DNA of 64,000 nt from Candidatus Obscuribacterium magneticum (GCA_020523905.1 JAJAPZ010000003.1:104050-168049), one strand, 5' to 3'; positions 17,201 to 24,268 are shown, numbered from the stretch's first letter. Notes: generated by a model from the letters alone, not told the origin. Program-made: numbers and translations.

Positions 17201-17615
17201 CGGGTGGATCCAGCCACACAAAACGTCAAAGGAAGAAATTTCCGATTTATTGGGGCTGGCCGAGAGGGATCTTAAAGACTGTCATACCAAGGGTTTGAGC
17301 AACGATTGGCGCCTCAATATTGCGTACAACGCGGCTCTTCAGGTCGCGACGGCAGCTTTGGCCGCCAGCGGTTATCGAGCCTCTCGGGAGGCCCACCATT
17401 ACCGAGTCATTCAAAGCCTCGCTTTCACCTTGCAAGCGGAAAAAGATTGGGTGATCCGGCTGGACGGGTTTCGAAAGAAACGAAACATCAGCGACTATGA
17501 GCGGTCGGGGCTTGTGTCGGATCAAGAAGTGGATGAAATGATGGAACTGGCTCAGGATCTGAAGGATCAGGTATTGGAATATCTCCGGAGATCGCATCCC
17601 AATCTTGTTGAATAG
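17175..17615 (+). CDS. HEPN domain protein, partner of upstream MNT
   Basis: A 146-residue, largely helical protein from a GTG start overlapping the MNT gene by 26 nt. It has a HEPN-like pattern: DLLGLAERDLKDC, NIAYNAALQVATAALAASGY and a conserved RKKRNISDYE segment at about residue 100, in the place where HEPN RNases carry their R-x4-6-H motif. Here no His follows at that spacing, so it resembles the SAV_6107-type HEPN group with RN..DY instead. HEPN/MNT pairs act as toxin-antitoxin or abortive-infection modules in characterised cases. Whether this variant is an RNase is uncertain. Confidence 0.65.
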   Translation: MSLRNWGRNGWIQPHKTSKEEISDLLGLAERDLKDCHTKGLSNDWRLNIAYNAALQVATAALAASGYRASREAHHYRVIQSLAFTLQAEKDWVIRLDGFRKKRNISDYERSGLVSDQEVDEMMELAQDLKDQVLEYLRRSHPNLVE

Positions 17616-17637
17616 GAGGATGTCGACGTTCAATGTC

Positions 17638-17709
17638 GTGCTCGTGGTGAAACGGATATCACGGGAGCTTCCGGAGCTCTGTCCTTAAGTTCAAGTCCCC
17701 GTGAGCATA
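17638..17709 (+). pseudogene. Decayed tRNA-Arg(CCG) copy
   Basis: A 72-nt sequence co-linear with the intact tRNA-Arg at 18626. The first 25 nt are identical, the anticodon loop TTCCGGA keeps CCG, and the anticodon stem is nearly intact. The T stem (TTAAG against CCCCG) has lost three of five pairs, and the acceptor stem has wobble pairs at both ends. It is therefore read as a non-functional copy. Confidence 0.75.
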
Positions 17710-17831
17710 CCTTCATTTGCCAGAAAAAAACAACTTCATTATTAACCAAAGACCACGGCGGAGAAGCCGATTGTCCCAAAATTGCTACAATGCCAAAGGG
17801 TGTTGAGACGTCAGCACCAAAAAGGACGCAC

Positions 17832-18176
17832 ATGTTTAAGCTAAAGAAAACCGGTATGAAGGAAATTCAAAGAGAGCTGAAGAGAGTTGCCCGACGTCTC
17901 ATCCGTAATTATAAGCCAGAGAAAATCATTTTATTCGGTTCACTGGCCAGCGGGCGCACAAAGGCGTGGAGCGATATTGATTTAGCCATCATTAAGAAAA
18001 GCCGCCGCCGCTTTATTGATCGTCTTGGTGATGCTCTTATCGCCGCCAACCCCAAAGAGGCCGTCGACATCTTTGTGTACACTCCTGAAGAAGTTGCGAC
18101 GATGGAGAAACAAAAAAACTCTTTTTGGATCCATGAAATCATCGGCCGAGGAAAAGTCCTTTACCAACGCGGTTGA
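17832..18176 (+). CDS. MNT-type nucleotidyltransferase, antitoxin-like
   Basis: 114 residues from the ATG at 17832, which has AAAGGA upstream. An in-frame ATG at 17790 would add 14 unconserved residues. The protein is a minimal nucleotidyltransferase with IILFGSLASGRTKAWSDIDL (GS...G then DID, metal ligands) near residues 36-55 and a second acidic strand AVDIFVYT, the third carboxylate position. It partners with the overlapping HEPN gene (44-nt overlap). In characterised pairs the MNT protein neutralises the HEPN RNase by adding AMP residues; that role is inferred here. The pair lies between a decayed and an intact tRNA-Arg copy. Confidence 0.75.
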   Translation: MFKLKKTGMKEIQRELKRVARRLIRNYKPEKIILFGSLASGRTKAWSDIDLAIIKKSRRRFIDRLGDALIAANPKEAVDIFVYTPEEVATMEKQKNSFWIHEIIGRGKVLYQRG

Positions 18177-18579
18177 AGTTTGGCTGACCTTTGCCCATGA
18201 CGATGCGCGGGCAGCCAAAAATCTTTTTTCAGCGGAAATCTGGAATTTGGTTTGTTTCCATGCCCAACAAGCTACAGAGAAAGCGTTAAAGGCGTTCTTA
18301 CGAATGCACATGGACCAAATCCCAAGAGTCCATTCGCTAGCTAAACTTACAGAACTCTGTTCCAAGATTGATCGGACATTCCTGCGCCACAAACAAATAG
18401 CCCTTCTTCTCGATCGGTTTTATATCCCAACACGTTATCCAGAAGCAGCACCAGGGTCCTTGCCCGAAGGCCTTCCAGGAAGAGACGACGCCAAAGTTGC
18501 GATTCAACATATGAAACGTGTTCTAAAACACGTCTCAAAACGTCTGGCGGGATATGGTAAAACACCGCTTGGGTTCTAA
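18133..18579 (+). CDS. HEPN domain protein (PF05168-like), partner of upstream MNT
   Basis: 148 residues from the ATG at 18133, inside the 3' end of the MNT gene. It shows the classic HEPN pattern: WLTFAHDDARAAKNLF, CFHAQQATEKALKAFL, RVHSLAKLTELC and RFYIPTRYPEAAPGSLPEG, then a final helix. This subfamily lacks a clear RxxxxH motif. The RYP-containing loop is conserved instead, so it may be a non-nucleolytic or differently acting HEPN. In-frame starts upstream lie within the MNT coding region and lack conserved sequence. It is followed after 46 nt by the intact tRNA-Arg. Confidence 0.75.
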   Translation: MKSSAEEKSFTNAVEVWLTFAHDDARAAKNLFSAEIWNLVCFHAQQATEKALKAFLRMHMDQIPRVHSLAKLTELCSKIDRTFLRHKQIALLLDRFYIPTRYPEAAPGSLPEGLPGRDDAKVAIQHMKRVLKHVSKRLAGYGKTPLGF

Positions 18580-18625
18580 CGAACCGTCCTGCTCACTCTT
18601 TGAAGCTGTCGGATAAAACCCTTTT

Positions 18626-18697
18626 GTGCTCGTGGTGAAACGGATATCACTGGAGCCTCCGGAGCTCCCGTTCTGGGTTCGAGTCCCAGCGAGCACG
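18626..18697 (+). tRNA. tRNA-Arg (anticodon CCG)
   Basis: A complete 72-nt cloverleaf: acceptor GTGCTCG/CGAGCAC, short D stem GTG/CAC, anticodon stem GGAGC/GCTCC with loop CTCCGGA (anticodon CCG), 4-nt variable loop, and T stem CTGGG/CCCAG with loop TTCGAGT. The discriminator is G and CCA is not encoded, consistent with the CCA-adding enzyme at 41879. Two damaged copies lie upstream at 16486 and 17638. Confidence 0.9.
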
Positions 18698-18845
18698 GGA
18701 TCGGTAATAGAAAACCATAAATTGAGAGGGATCGATACCATAAGACGGTAAAACTTGTTAGATTTGCCATGAAATGAGTCGATGAGGGGACGGAATGAAG
18801 CAATAGTCCCTGTGATATAAAGATGGCGTGGTAGATATTGAGAAT

Positions 18846-19196
18846 ATGAACCAGGAAGAGTGGGAACCCCTCATAAACAGGATTATCTTAAAGCACGTCG
18901 ATCCAAAAGAAACGCTGGTCTTTCTTTTTGGATCCCGTGCCAGGGGAGGTTTCCATCGGGCGGCTGACTATGATGTCGGGCTCTATAACACAAAGAAAAT
19001 CCCCTTGGCCACCATCGCAAAAATTAAAGATGAATTGGAAGACCACCCCATCCCCGTCGACGTCGACATCGTCGACTTCTCTTCCGTTCCCGAAGAATTC
19101 AAAAGGCTCGCCCTGAAGGAGGTAAAAATATGGAACCAACCGAAGAAAAACTTAAAGCTGACCTCATCCTCCTCGAAAAAGCCGTTGGAACGTTAG
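18846..19196 (+). CDS. mntA: MntA/HI0073-like nucleotidyltransferase antitoxin
   Basis: 116 residues from the ATG at 18846 (GAGA just upstream). An in-frame GTG at 18828 would add six. The motif FLFGSRARGGFHRAADYDVG contains GS...G and the DYD metal pair, and PVDVDIVDFSSVP carries the third acidic residue. This is the HI0073/MntA family that partners HI0074/HepT substrate-binding-type proteins. The frame runs 67 nt into the HepT gene. The conserved domain ends near VKIWN, so the last ~24 residues are probably read-through of the overlap. In the Shewanella MntA-HepT system the MNT protein poly-AMPylates HepT; the same role is inferred. Confidence 0.75.
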   Translation: MNQEEWEPLINRIILKHVDPKETLVFLFGSRARGGFHRAADYDVGLYNTKKIPLATIAKIKDELEDHPIPVDVDIVDFSSVPEEFKRLALKEVKIWNQPKKNLKLTSSSSKKPLER

Positions 19197-19525
19197 AAGA
19201 AGCATTAAAAGCGACGTGGACGGATCTGGTGAGAGACGCCGTCATCCAACGGTTTGAGTATGTTTTTGAGCTGGCTTGGAAATCAATTAAAGCGGCCGCC
19301 CAGTATATGGGGACGGCCTGCAACAGCCCGCGGGAAGCCGTCCGGATCGCTTATAAAATGGGATGGATTGACGACACGGACGCCTGGTTTGAAGCGATGG
19401 AAGCCAGAAACAAGACGTCCCACATCTACGATGAAAACACAGCCGGCGAGGTTTACAACGTTGCGAAAAAATACCCGAAATTAATCCGGCCTCTCCTCAT
19501 CTCGCTCAAAGGATTGAAAGAATAA
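19130..19525 (+). CDS. hepT: HepT/HI0074-like HEPN toxin (NTase substrate-binding domain)
   Basis: A 131-residue, all-helical protein of the NTase_sub_bind/HI0074 family: QRFEYVFELAWKSIKAAAQY, SPREAVRIAYKMGWI and WFEAMEARNKTSHIYDE. The sequence RNKTSH is the HEPN catalytic motif R-x4-H with Asn after Arg, so RNase activity is plausible. Unlike the other HEPN proteins in this cluster, it keeps the complete motif. The start at 19130 has a strong AAGGAGG 6 nt upstream, placed inside the mntA gene. The pair forms a type VII-like toxin-antitoxin unit. Confidence 0.8.
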   Translation: MEPTEEKLKADLILLEKAVGTLEEALKATWTDLVRDAVIQRFEYVFELAWKSIKAAAQYMGTACNSPREAVRIAYKMGWIDDTDAWFEAMEARNKTSHIYDENTAGEVYNVAKKYPKLIRPLLISLKGLKE

Positions 19526-19550
19526 AGGACTCTTGTCAGAGTGGTACACA

Positions 19551-19561
19551 AGTGTTACACT
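19551..19561. promoter_or_regulatory. Palindromic operator candidate of the RelBE-type pair
   Basis: AGTGTTACACT is a perfect 11-bp palindrome, preceded at 9 bp by the imperfect half-copy GTGGTACAC. It sits 20 bp before the ribbon-helix-helix antitoxin start, where such antitoxins usually bind their own promoter. The function is inferred. Confidence 0.45.
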
Positions 19562-19580
19562 CGTTTTACGGAGGATTCAA

Positions 19581-19832
19581 ATGCCGGCGAGAAACCCAAG
19601 AATTAACGTCGTTCTCGAAGAACCTATTTACAAAGCGATCGCCAATTTGGCGCGCCACGACAGGGTTTCCCTCTCTCTTAAAGTCAGGGATTTAATCCGG
19701 GAAGCTCTTGAAATTCACGAAGACAGGGTCCTTTCACGCATCGCGGAAGGACGCGAGAAAACGTTTGAGAGATCCCATGCCCTCAGCCATGATGCGGTAT
19801 GGGGATCGCTCAAATACAAGAAAGCCGCGTGA
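19581..19832 (+). CDS. Ribbon-helix-helix (RelB-like) antitoxin
   Basis: 83 residues. ATG at 19581 follows GGAGG with 6-nt spacing. The N-terminal strand NPRINVVLEEPIYKAIANLA and helices SLSLKVRDLIREALEIHED form a MetJ/Arc/CopG-type DNA-binding fold. The C-terminal ~35 residues (EGREKTFERSHALSHDAVWG) are polar and likely wrap the toxin. Its last codons overlap the RelE-like gene (GTGA). Repression through the palindrome at 19551 is inferred. Confidence 0.75.
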   Translation: MPARNPRINVVLEEPIYKAIANLARHDRVSLSLKVRDLIREALEIHEDRVLSRIAEGREKTFERSHALSHDAVWGSLKYKKAA

Positions 19833-20113
19833 CATTTCAGCTTCTCTACCATCCTCACGTTGCCCGGGATTTAAAACATATAAGCACCGCTATAAAGTTT
19901 CGCATTGAATCCGCCCTGACTTCAAAATTGGCCGTTGCACCTGAAATCTTTGGGAAACCACTCTCCGGTAGCTTGGGGGGATATTGGAAACTTCGAGTAG
20001 GGGATTATCGAGTCGTCTTTAAAGTGGTCAAAAACGAAATCTGGATCTTAGCCGTTATCCACCGAAGCATTGTTTACAGGGATGCCTTAAAACGGCTATT
20101 GTGGAACCCTTAA
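19829..20113 (+). CDS. RelE/ParE-superfamily toxin
   Basis: 94 residues from a GTG start at 19829 overlapping the antitoxin TGA (GTGA). The RelE-fold pattern is clear: YHPHVARDLKHIS (strand then helix), GKPLSGSLGGYWKLRVGDYR, VVFKVVKNEIWILAVIHRS and a final helix VYRDALKRL. The basic residues in KLRVGDYR and the IHRS segment are where RelE toxins contact mRNA and the ribosome. Ribosome-dependent mRNA cleavage is a family inference. The gene-strand and overlap arrangement with the RHH antitoxin is canonical. Confidence 0.8.
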   Translation: MTFQLLYHPHVARDLKHISTAIKFRIESALTSKLAVAPEIFGKPLSGSLGGYWKLRVGDYRVVFKVVKNEIWILAVIHRSIVYRDALKRLLWNP

Positions 20114-20147
20114 ATGGAACCCCACGGGCAAAGCCCGGGGTACCATT
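20113..20147 (+). terminator. Hairpin after the RelBE-type pair
   Basis: AATGGAACCCCACGGGC and GCCCGGGGTACCATT pair around an AAA loop immediately after the toxin stop. No T-run follows on the plus strand, so it could be an mRNA-stabilising or REP-type hairpin instead of an intrinsic terminator. Confidence 0.4.
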
Positions 20148-20169
20148 ATTAAAATAAACGGAGTTAATA

Positions 20170-20487
20170 ATGATGAGTATAAATGAAATACTGAAAGACT
20201 TTCGCAGCCGAATTGCATCCCTCTACGGAAGCCGATTAAAAGAACTCATCCTTTATGGCTCTTGGGCCAGGGGTCGGGCTACGCCGGATTCCGATATTGA
20301 TGTCGTGGTCCAGTTGGAAGGAAAAATAAGGGCCGGTGAAGAAATCGACAGAATGATTGACATTATCACGGATTTAAATCTGAAATATGGGGTGTTACTT
20401 TCTGTCTATCCCGTCTCAACGGCCGATTACTCAACCGTGAAAAGTCCCTTGCTTCTGAATGTTTTAAGGGAAGGGAAGGCAGTGTGA
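20170..20487 (+). CDS. MNT-type nucleotidyltransferase, antitoxin-like
   Basis: 105 residues with GGAG before an ATGATG start (20170 or 20173). The motif LILYGSWARGRATPDSDIDV shows GS...G plus DID, and the later strand LSVYPVSTADY occupies the third-carboxylate region without a clear Asp. This is the MNT domain typical of pairs with 120-130-residue HEPN proteins (PF05168). The HEPN gene begins at the GTG overlapping its TGA, so the two are translationally coupled. It is the fourth MNT gene within 4 kb. Confidence 0.8.
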   Translation: MMSINEILKDFRSRIASLYGSRLKELILYGSWARGRATPDSDIDVVVQLEGKIRAGEEIDRMIDIITDLNLKYGVLLSVYPVSTADYSTVKSPLLLNVLREGKAV

Positions 20488-20870
20488 AAGAAATCGATTC
20501 GCTTATCAAACGAGCGAAAAGATATCTTGAAAGCGCCGAACTTCTCTACCGAGCCGGGGACTATGAGTCCTCGGTATCTAGAATTTACTATGCCATGTTC
20601 TATGCGGTTGAGGCGGTTCTATTAAAAAATAATTTATCGTATTCATCTCATAAGGCCGTCATTTCCGCTTTTGGAGAACGTTTTATCAAAACAGGCGTCT
20701 TCCCCAAGGAAATGGGGCGGGAGTTGAACAGAGCTTTCGAGAAAAGGCAGCTCAGCGACTATGAATATGATTTTGTGATTTCTGAAGAAGAGACTGTGAA
20801 TATTCTCAAAAGCAGCCAGAGTTTCGTTGAGAAAATCGCCCAGCACCTCTCAATGGCTGATTCTGGTTGA
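20484..20870 (+). CDS. HEPN domain protein, partner of upstream MNT
   Basis: 128 residues from a GTG start overlapping the MNT stop (GTGTGA). It has the HEPN pattern AKRYLESAELLYRAGDYESS, RIYYAMFYAVEAVLL, SSHKAVISAFGERFIKTG and RAFEKRQLSDYEYDF. The ExRQLSDYEYD block is the conserved R-x-x-x-DY motif of this subgroup. It is very common next to MNT genes in bacteria and archaea. Toxicity is inferred, not shown. It ends 6 nt before the kinase-deaminase fusion gene, which may be co-transcribed. Confidence 0.8.
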   Translation: MKEIDSLIKRAKRYLESAELLYRAGDYESSVSRIYYAMFYAVEAVLLKNNLSYSSHKAVISAFGERFIKTGVFPKEMGRELNRAFEKRQLSDYEYDFVISEEETVNILKSSQSFVEKIAQHLSMADSG

Positions 20871-20876
20871 TTGATT

Positions 20877-21890
20877 ATGATTATCGGGCTCACCGGGAAA
20901 AATGCATCAGGGAAGGGGGAGGTGGCGTCCTACCTCAAGTTGCGGGGGTTCCGCACGTTCTCGCTCTCCGACGTCCTGCGGGATGAACTGAAAAAACGGA
21001 AGAAGCCCGTCACGCGGGACAACCTCACCTGGTTCGGCAACAAACTTCGGGACGACTTCGGCCCCTCGGTCCTCGCCGACAAAATCCTCGACCAATTGGA
21101 AGACGACCGGCAATACGTCGTGGACAGCTTCCGCAATCCTGAGGAAGTGAAGGCCTTTCGGCGCACCAAGGATTTCGTCCTTTTCTCCATTGAAGCCAGC
21201 CAGAAAGTCCGCTTCCAACGCATTCGAAAACGAAACCGGGAAAAGGACGCCCGGACGCTGGAGGAATTCATCCGGCACGAAAACCGCGAGATCACCAGCG
21301 CCGACCCCACGAAACAAAACCTTGAGGCCTGCGCGAGGCTGGCGGACGTTCACTTGGACAACAGCGGCACCATCGACGATCTCTATAAGTCGCTCGACAA
21401 AATCTTCGCCAAAATCCTCATGCACCGGCCCCGGCCTTCCTGGGACGAGTATTTCATGAAAATCGCCAAGGTGGTGGCCATGCGATCCAACTGCATGAAA
21501 CGGAAAGTGGCCGCCGTCATCGTCAAGGAAGGGCGGATCATCTCCACCGGCTACAACGGAACCCCCCGCGGGATCAAAAACTGCAACGAGGGCGGCTGCC
21601 GGCGCTGCAACGCCTTCAAGCCGAGCGGCCAACATTTAAGCGAATGCACCTGCTCGCACGCCGAGGAAAACGCCATCGTGCAGGCGGCCTATCACGGGAT
21701 CAGCATCAAAGGCTCCGTCCTCTACTCCACCTACGCCCCCTGCCTTCTTTGCACAAAAATGATCATCAACGCCGGCCTCCAGGAGGTCGTCTACAACGAG
21801 GCGTATCCCTTGGGAGATGAGTCCATCGCGCTTCTTAAAGAGGCGGACATCAAGGTGAGGAAATACACGACAAAGCCCGCCAACTCTTAA
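20877..21890 (+). CDS. P-loop (d)NMP kinase-like / dCMP deaminase fusion
   Basis: 337 residues from the ATG at 20877; TTG at 20871 is also in frame. Residues 1-175 form a P-loop kinase-like domain with GLTGKNASGKGEVAS (Walker A around K13), VVDSFRNPEEV and a LID-like RIRKRNREKDARTLEEF. Residues ~184-335 form a dCMP deaminase: GYNGTPRGIKNC, a Cys-rich zinc-binding insertion (CNEGGCRRC), HAEENA with H261 and E263, and APCLLC with C289 and C292 binding the catalytic zinc. The deaminase converts dCMP to dUMP for thymidylate synthesis. This N-terminal P-loop arrangement resembles yeast DCD1. What the kinase half does is not known. It follows the HEPN gene by 6 nt. Confidence 0.8.
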   Translation: MIIGLTGKNASGKGEVASYLKLRGFRTFSLSDVLRDELKKRKKPVTRDNLTWFGNKLRDDFGPSVLADKILDQLEDDRQYVVDSFRNPEEVKAFRRTKDFVLFSIEASQKVRFQRIRKRNREKDARTLEEFIRHENREITSADPTKQNLEACARLADVHLDNSGTIDDLYKSLDKIFAKILMHRPRPSWDEYFMKIAKVVAMRSNCMKRKVAAVIVKEGRIISTGYNGTPRGIKNCNEGGCRRCNAFKPSGQHLSECTCSHAEENAIVQAAYHGISIKGSVLYSTYAPCLLCTKMIINAGLQEVVYNEAYPLGDESIALLKEADIKVRKYTTKPANS

Positions 21891-21935
21891 TTTCTTATGC
21901 TGACCGATCAACCATTGAACTGCCAAAGAATGCTC

Positions 21936-22073
21936 CGTCATACCGGCGAAAGCCGGTATCCCGTTTCGATAATTGAAATAATCGACGGGACCGTTCCGCG
22001 ACACGGTCCAGGCCATAAAATTGCTTTTAAACTCATGTTTAAAACCTGGATACCGGCTTTCGCCGGTATGACG
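21936..22073. repeat. Palindromic CGTCAT/ATGACG repeat, unit 2
   Basis: 138 bp, a multiple of three. The ends are CGTCATACCGGCGAAAGCCGG and ACCGGCTTTCGCCGGTATGACG-like. The interior contains a subunit TTCGATAATTGAAATAATCG and GGGACCGTTCCGC that recurs inverted in the unit at 30041. The terminal ATGACG supplies the start codon of the next gene. Confidence 0.8.
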
Positions 22074-22583
22074 CTCCTCATCTTGTTCAGCCCTTCCCTC
22101 CACGCTTACGAACCGGAGCCGGAGGTCAAACTCTCCACCAATCCCATCGGGTCGCCCTTTTTCCGGCATCTGGCCTTCGATCGTAACCTGGACCTCCGGG
22201 AAGTGGTGAAATTCGAAAAGAAAGGCTTCGGTCGGGCGGAAACCGTGACCTTGATCCTCATCTCCTCGGCCACGGGGAAACCTCTTAAAGAATATGGTAA
22301 AAGACGGCTGAAGGAAAAAGTGACGCTTCGCCAATTTGCGGAAGAGGCCAAGCTCGACTACGACGCCCTTTACAGGCAGGCCCGCGCCATCAAAGAAGGC
22401 ATCGAGGCGAAAGGCGACAAGAATCTGCCGCCGCCCGTCTTTGATGAAAAGCCGAAAGACGAAAAGGCCGCGGGCGAGGCCGCCAAGAAAGAGAAGAAAG
22501 GAACCTCAGTGGAACCATCACCCTCACCAACAACGGGACAATCGCCCACGGCCGGCTCCACCTCAACTCCGGTACCGAAATGA
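22068..22583 (+). CDS. Exported protein of unknown function, repeat-derived start
   Basis: 171 residues from the ATG at 22068, which is the ATGACG end of the adjacent repeat. The frame is open upstream through the whole repeat to an ATG at 21897, but those residues are only translated repeat. MTLLILFSPSLHA gives a short hydrophobic signal with an AxA-like SLHA cleavage site. The mature part has a charged region with VKFEKKGFGRAETVTLILIS and KEKVTLRQFAEEAKLDYDAL (about 45-105, possibly a helical domain), then a Lys/Glu-rich segment and a Pro/Ser/Thr-rich tail. No family is recognised. It is followed by sppA on the same strand. Confidence 0.55.
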   Translation: MTLLILFSPSLHAYEPEPEVKLSTNPIGSPFFRHLAFDRNLDLREVVKFEKKGFGRAETVTLILISSATGKPLKEYGKRRLKEKVTLRQFAEEAKLDYDALYRQARAIKEGIEAKGDKNLPPPVFDEKPKDEKAAGEAAKKEKKGTSVEPSPSPTTGQSPTAGSTSTPVPK

Positions 22584-22600
22584 AGATTTCAAGGCCACCG

Positions 22601-22661
22601 GCCCTGCGGAGGCGGGGTCCCAGTACGGTGTTCACGTACTTGGACCCCGCCTCCGCAGGGC
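22601..22661. repeat. Long perfect hairpin between genes
   Basis: The 20-bp arms 22601-22620 and 22642-22661 (GCCCTGCGGAGGCGGGGTCC and its complement) pair perfectly. An inner AGTACG/CGTACT pair surrounds GTGTTCA. The loop core GGTGTTCACGT is the same as in the CGTCAT/ATGACG repeats at 29351, 30041, 35855 and 39436, so this is probably a relative with a different stem. It could also terminate transcription before sppA. Confidence 0.75.
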
Positions 22662-22710
22662 TGGCGGAAAAGTTTGATTCCAGTGTGCGCGGGGGGTAAC
22701 GTTTAAAAAT

Positions 22711-23646
22711 ATGAAGTTGAAGCTTTCGCTTAAACATCTCAAAAGCTTAAAAGTCATCCATTATCTGATCGCCCTTCATGCGGCGGTCATTCTCCTGACC
22801 CTCATTTACATCTTCAGGGACAAGCCGCCGGCGCCGCCTGTGACCGATCGGATCGTCATCATCCCCATCGAAGGGACCATCAGCATGGACGAAGACTCCC
22901 TCGGAAACGGCTTGTCGGTCACCGACATCGTCAACACCCTCGAAAACCTGCGCGAGAAAGACGAGGTCAAGGCGGTCGTCCTTCGCATCAACTCGCCCGG
23001 CGGATCCGTCGGCGCCGTCCAGGAGATCGTCCGCGCCCTTCATAAATTCCGCGCCAAGAGGAAATTCGTGATCTCATCGTTCGGCGACGTGGCCGCTTCG
23101 GGCGGGTACTACATCGCCTGCGCGGGCGACGCCATCGTTTCCAACCCCGGAACCCTGACCGGCTCCATCGGCGTCATCATGCAATTGCCCAATGTCGAGG
23201 GCCTCCTCAGCAAGGTGGGAATTTCCTTCCAGACCATCAAATCCGGCGCCATGAAAGATTCGGGCTCGCCGTTTCGAAAAATGAGCATTGATGAACAAAA
23301 ATACTTCTCCCAGATCATCCTCGACGCCTATGGCCAGTTCTATCAAGCCGTCAAAGAAGGGCGGAAAATGAGCGACGACAAACTCAAACCCCTGGCTGAT
23401 GGGCGCGTATTTATCGGCCGTCAAGCGCAGGAACTGAAGCTCGTGGATCAGCTGGGGGGGCTGGAGGAAGCCGTTGAGCTCGCCAAGAAACGGGCCGGCT
23501 TGGAAGGGAAGAAACCGAAGATCGTCACCTACGAAAAGAAAAACCCCCTGGAGCGGATGCTAAGGCTTCTCAACAAAGAGCCCCTCAAACAGATCGCTGC
23601 ACAATGGGGGCGAAGCCAAATACAGCTACTCTACCTGATGCAATGA
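22711..23646 (+). CDS. sppA: Signal peptide peptidase SppA (S49), short form
   Basis: 311 residues, matching the single-domain (Bacillus-type) SppA. There is one N-terminal membrane helix (IALHAAVILLTLIYIF, about 19-34), then a protease domain on the periplasmic side. VASG context: DVAASGGYYIACAGD gives the nucleophile S130, and IKSGAMKDSGSPFR gives the general base K182. The 52-residue spacing equals that of B. subtilis SppA (Ser147/Lys199). The conserved RINSPGGSVGAVQEI (about 90-105) and GSIGVIMQ are also present. It degrades cleaved signal peptides in the membrane. The next gene starts inside its stop codon (ATGA), so the two are coupled. Confidence 0.9.
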   Translation: MKLKLSLKHLKSLKVIHYLIALHAAVILLTLIYIFRDKPPAPPVTDRIVIIPIEGTISMDEDSLGNGLSVTDIVNTLENLREKDEVKAVVLRINSPGGSVGAVQEIVRALHKFRAKRKFVISSFGDVAASGGYYIACAGDAIVSNPGTLTGSIGVIMQLPNVEGLLSKVGISFQTIKSGAMKDSGSPFRKMSIDEQKYFSQIILDAYGQFYQAVKEGRKMSDDKLKPLADGRVFIGRQAQELKLVDQLGGLEEAVELAKKRAGLEGKKPKIVTYEKKNPLERMLRLLNKEPLKQIAAQWGRSQIQLLYLMQ

Positions 23647-24266
23647 CGAGCCCCGCTTACATCGATCCCGCCTTGCTTGAGCCGAAGCGGCCGCATCCTT
23701 TTGACGCCATTTCCGATTTCCTCAACGACCGCAAGAAAAAGCTGGAGGATTGGGACGCCCATCCGCCGCATTCGTTGGGCATCTGCCTCCTTCTCGTTAT
23801 CGTCCTGGAGCTGGTTCTGGCTCACCGGCTGGCCCACCGGCAGGGGCCGGACCCCATGATCGTGCGGCAATTTTTTTCCACCGCCGGCAACATCCTCATC
23901 GCAGAAGGCCTTCTTATTTTCGCGGCGCACCGCTTTGCCGGGCTTTTCGGCAAAGTTGGAAAGCCGTCGAACGCGTTCACCTTCTTCAACTTCAGTCTAA
24001 CGCCCCTCCTCCTCATCCTTCCCATGGCTCTCCTCATTCGCGCCGCGGGATTTCCGGATGCATTCCGCGCCTTTTTTCTTCTGCTCCTCGCCCTCAAGGT
24101 GCTCGCCAACTGGAAGGATGTCATTGAAAAGACGTATCTTTTGACGCGCCTTCAAAGCACGCTTATCCTGGTCTTCTTAGGGATGGCTTTGTGGATTTTA
24201 ATTCCTATTGTGATGCTGATGGGCTTTGCGGAAGCGCTGAAAGACGTGCTGGAAAACCTAAAGTAA
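23643..24266 (+). CDS. Multi-pass membrane protein, Yip1-like shape
   Basis: 207 residues from the ATG at 23643, overlapping sppA's TGA. The first ~45 residues are soluble and end in HPFDAISDFLNDRKKKLEDW. Five or so hydrophobic segments follow (LGICLLLVIVLELVLA, ILIAEGLLIFAAHRFAG, NFSLTPLLLILPMALLI, AFFLLLLALKVLANW and a last one near 185). The layout of a short cytosolic head plus five helices with a conserved FSLTP-like segment resembles Yip1-domain proteins. That call is tentative. Translational coupling to sppA suggests a shared membrane-maintenance role. Confidence 0.5.
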   Translation: MTSPAYIDPALLEPKRPHPFDAISDFLNDRKKKLEDWDAHPPHSLGICLLLVIVLELVLAHRLAHRQGPDPMIVRQFFSTAGNILIAEGLLIFAAHRFAGLFGKVGKPSNAFTFFNFSLTPLLLILPMALLIRAAGFPDAFRAFFLLLLALKVLANWKDVIEKTYLLTRLQSTLILVFLGMALWILIPIVMLMGFAEALKDVLENLK

Positions 24267-24268
24267 AT

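Noticed and set aside
17638..17709. A second functional tRNA-Arg(CCG)
   Set aside because: Three of five T-stem pairs are lost and both acceptor ends are wobble pairs, so it is treated as a decayed copy.
20907..21635. A 242-codon minus-strand frame opposite the kinase-deaminase fusion
   Set aside because: It shadows a gene with conserved P-loop and zinc motifs and has unlikely composition (many Val, Gly and Asp).
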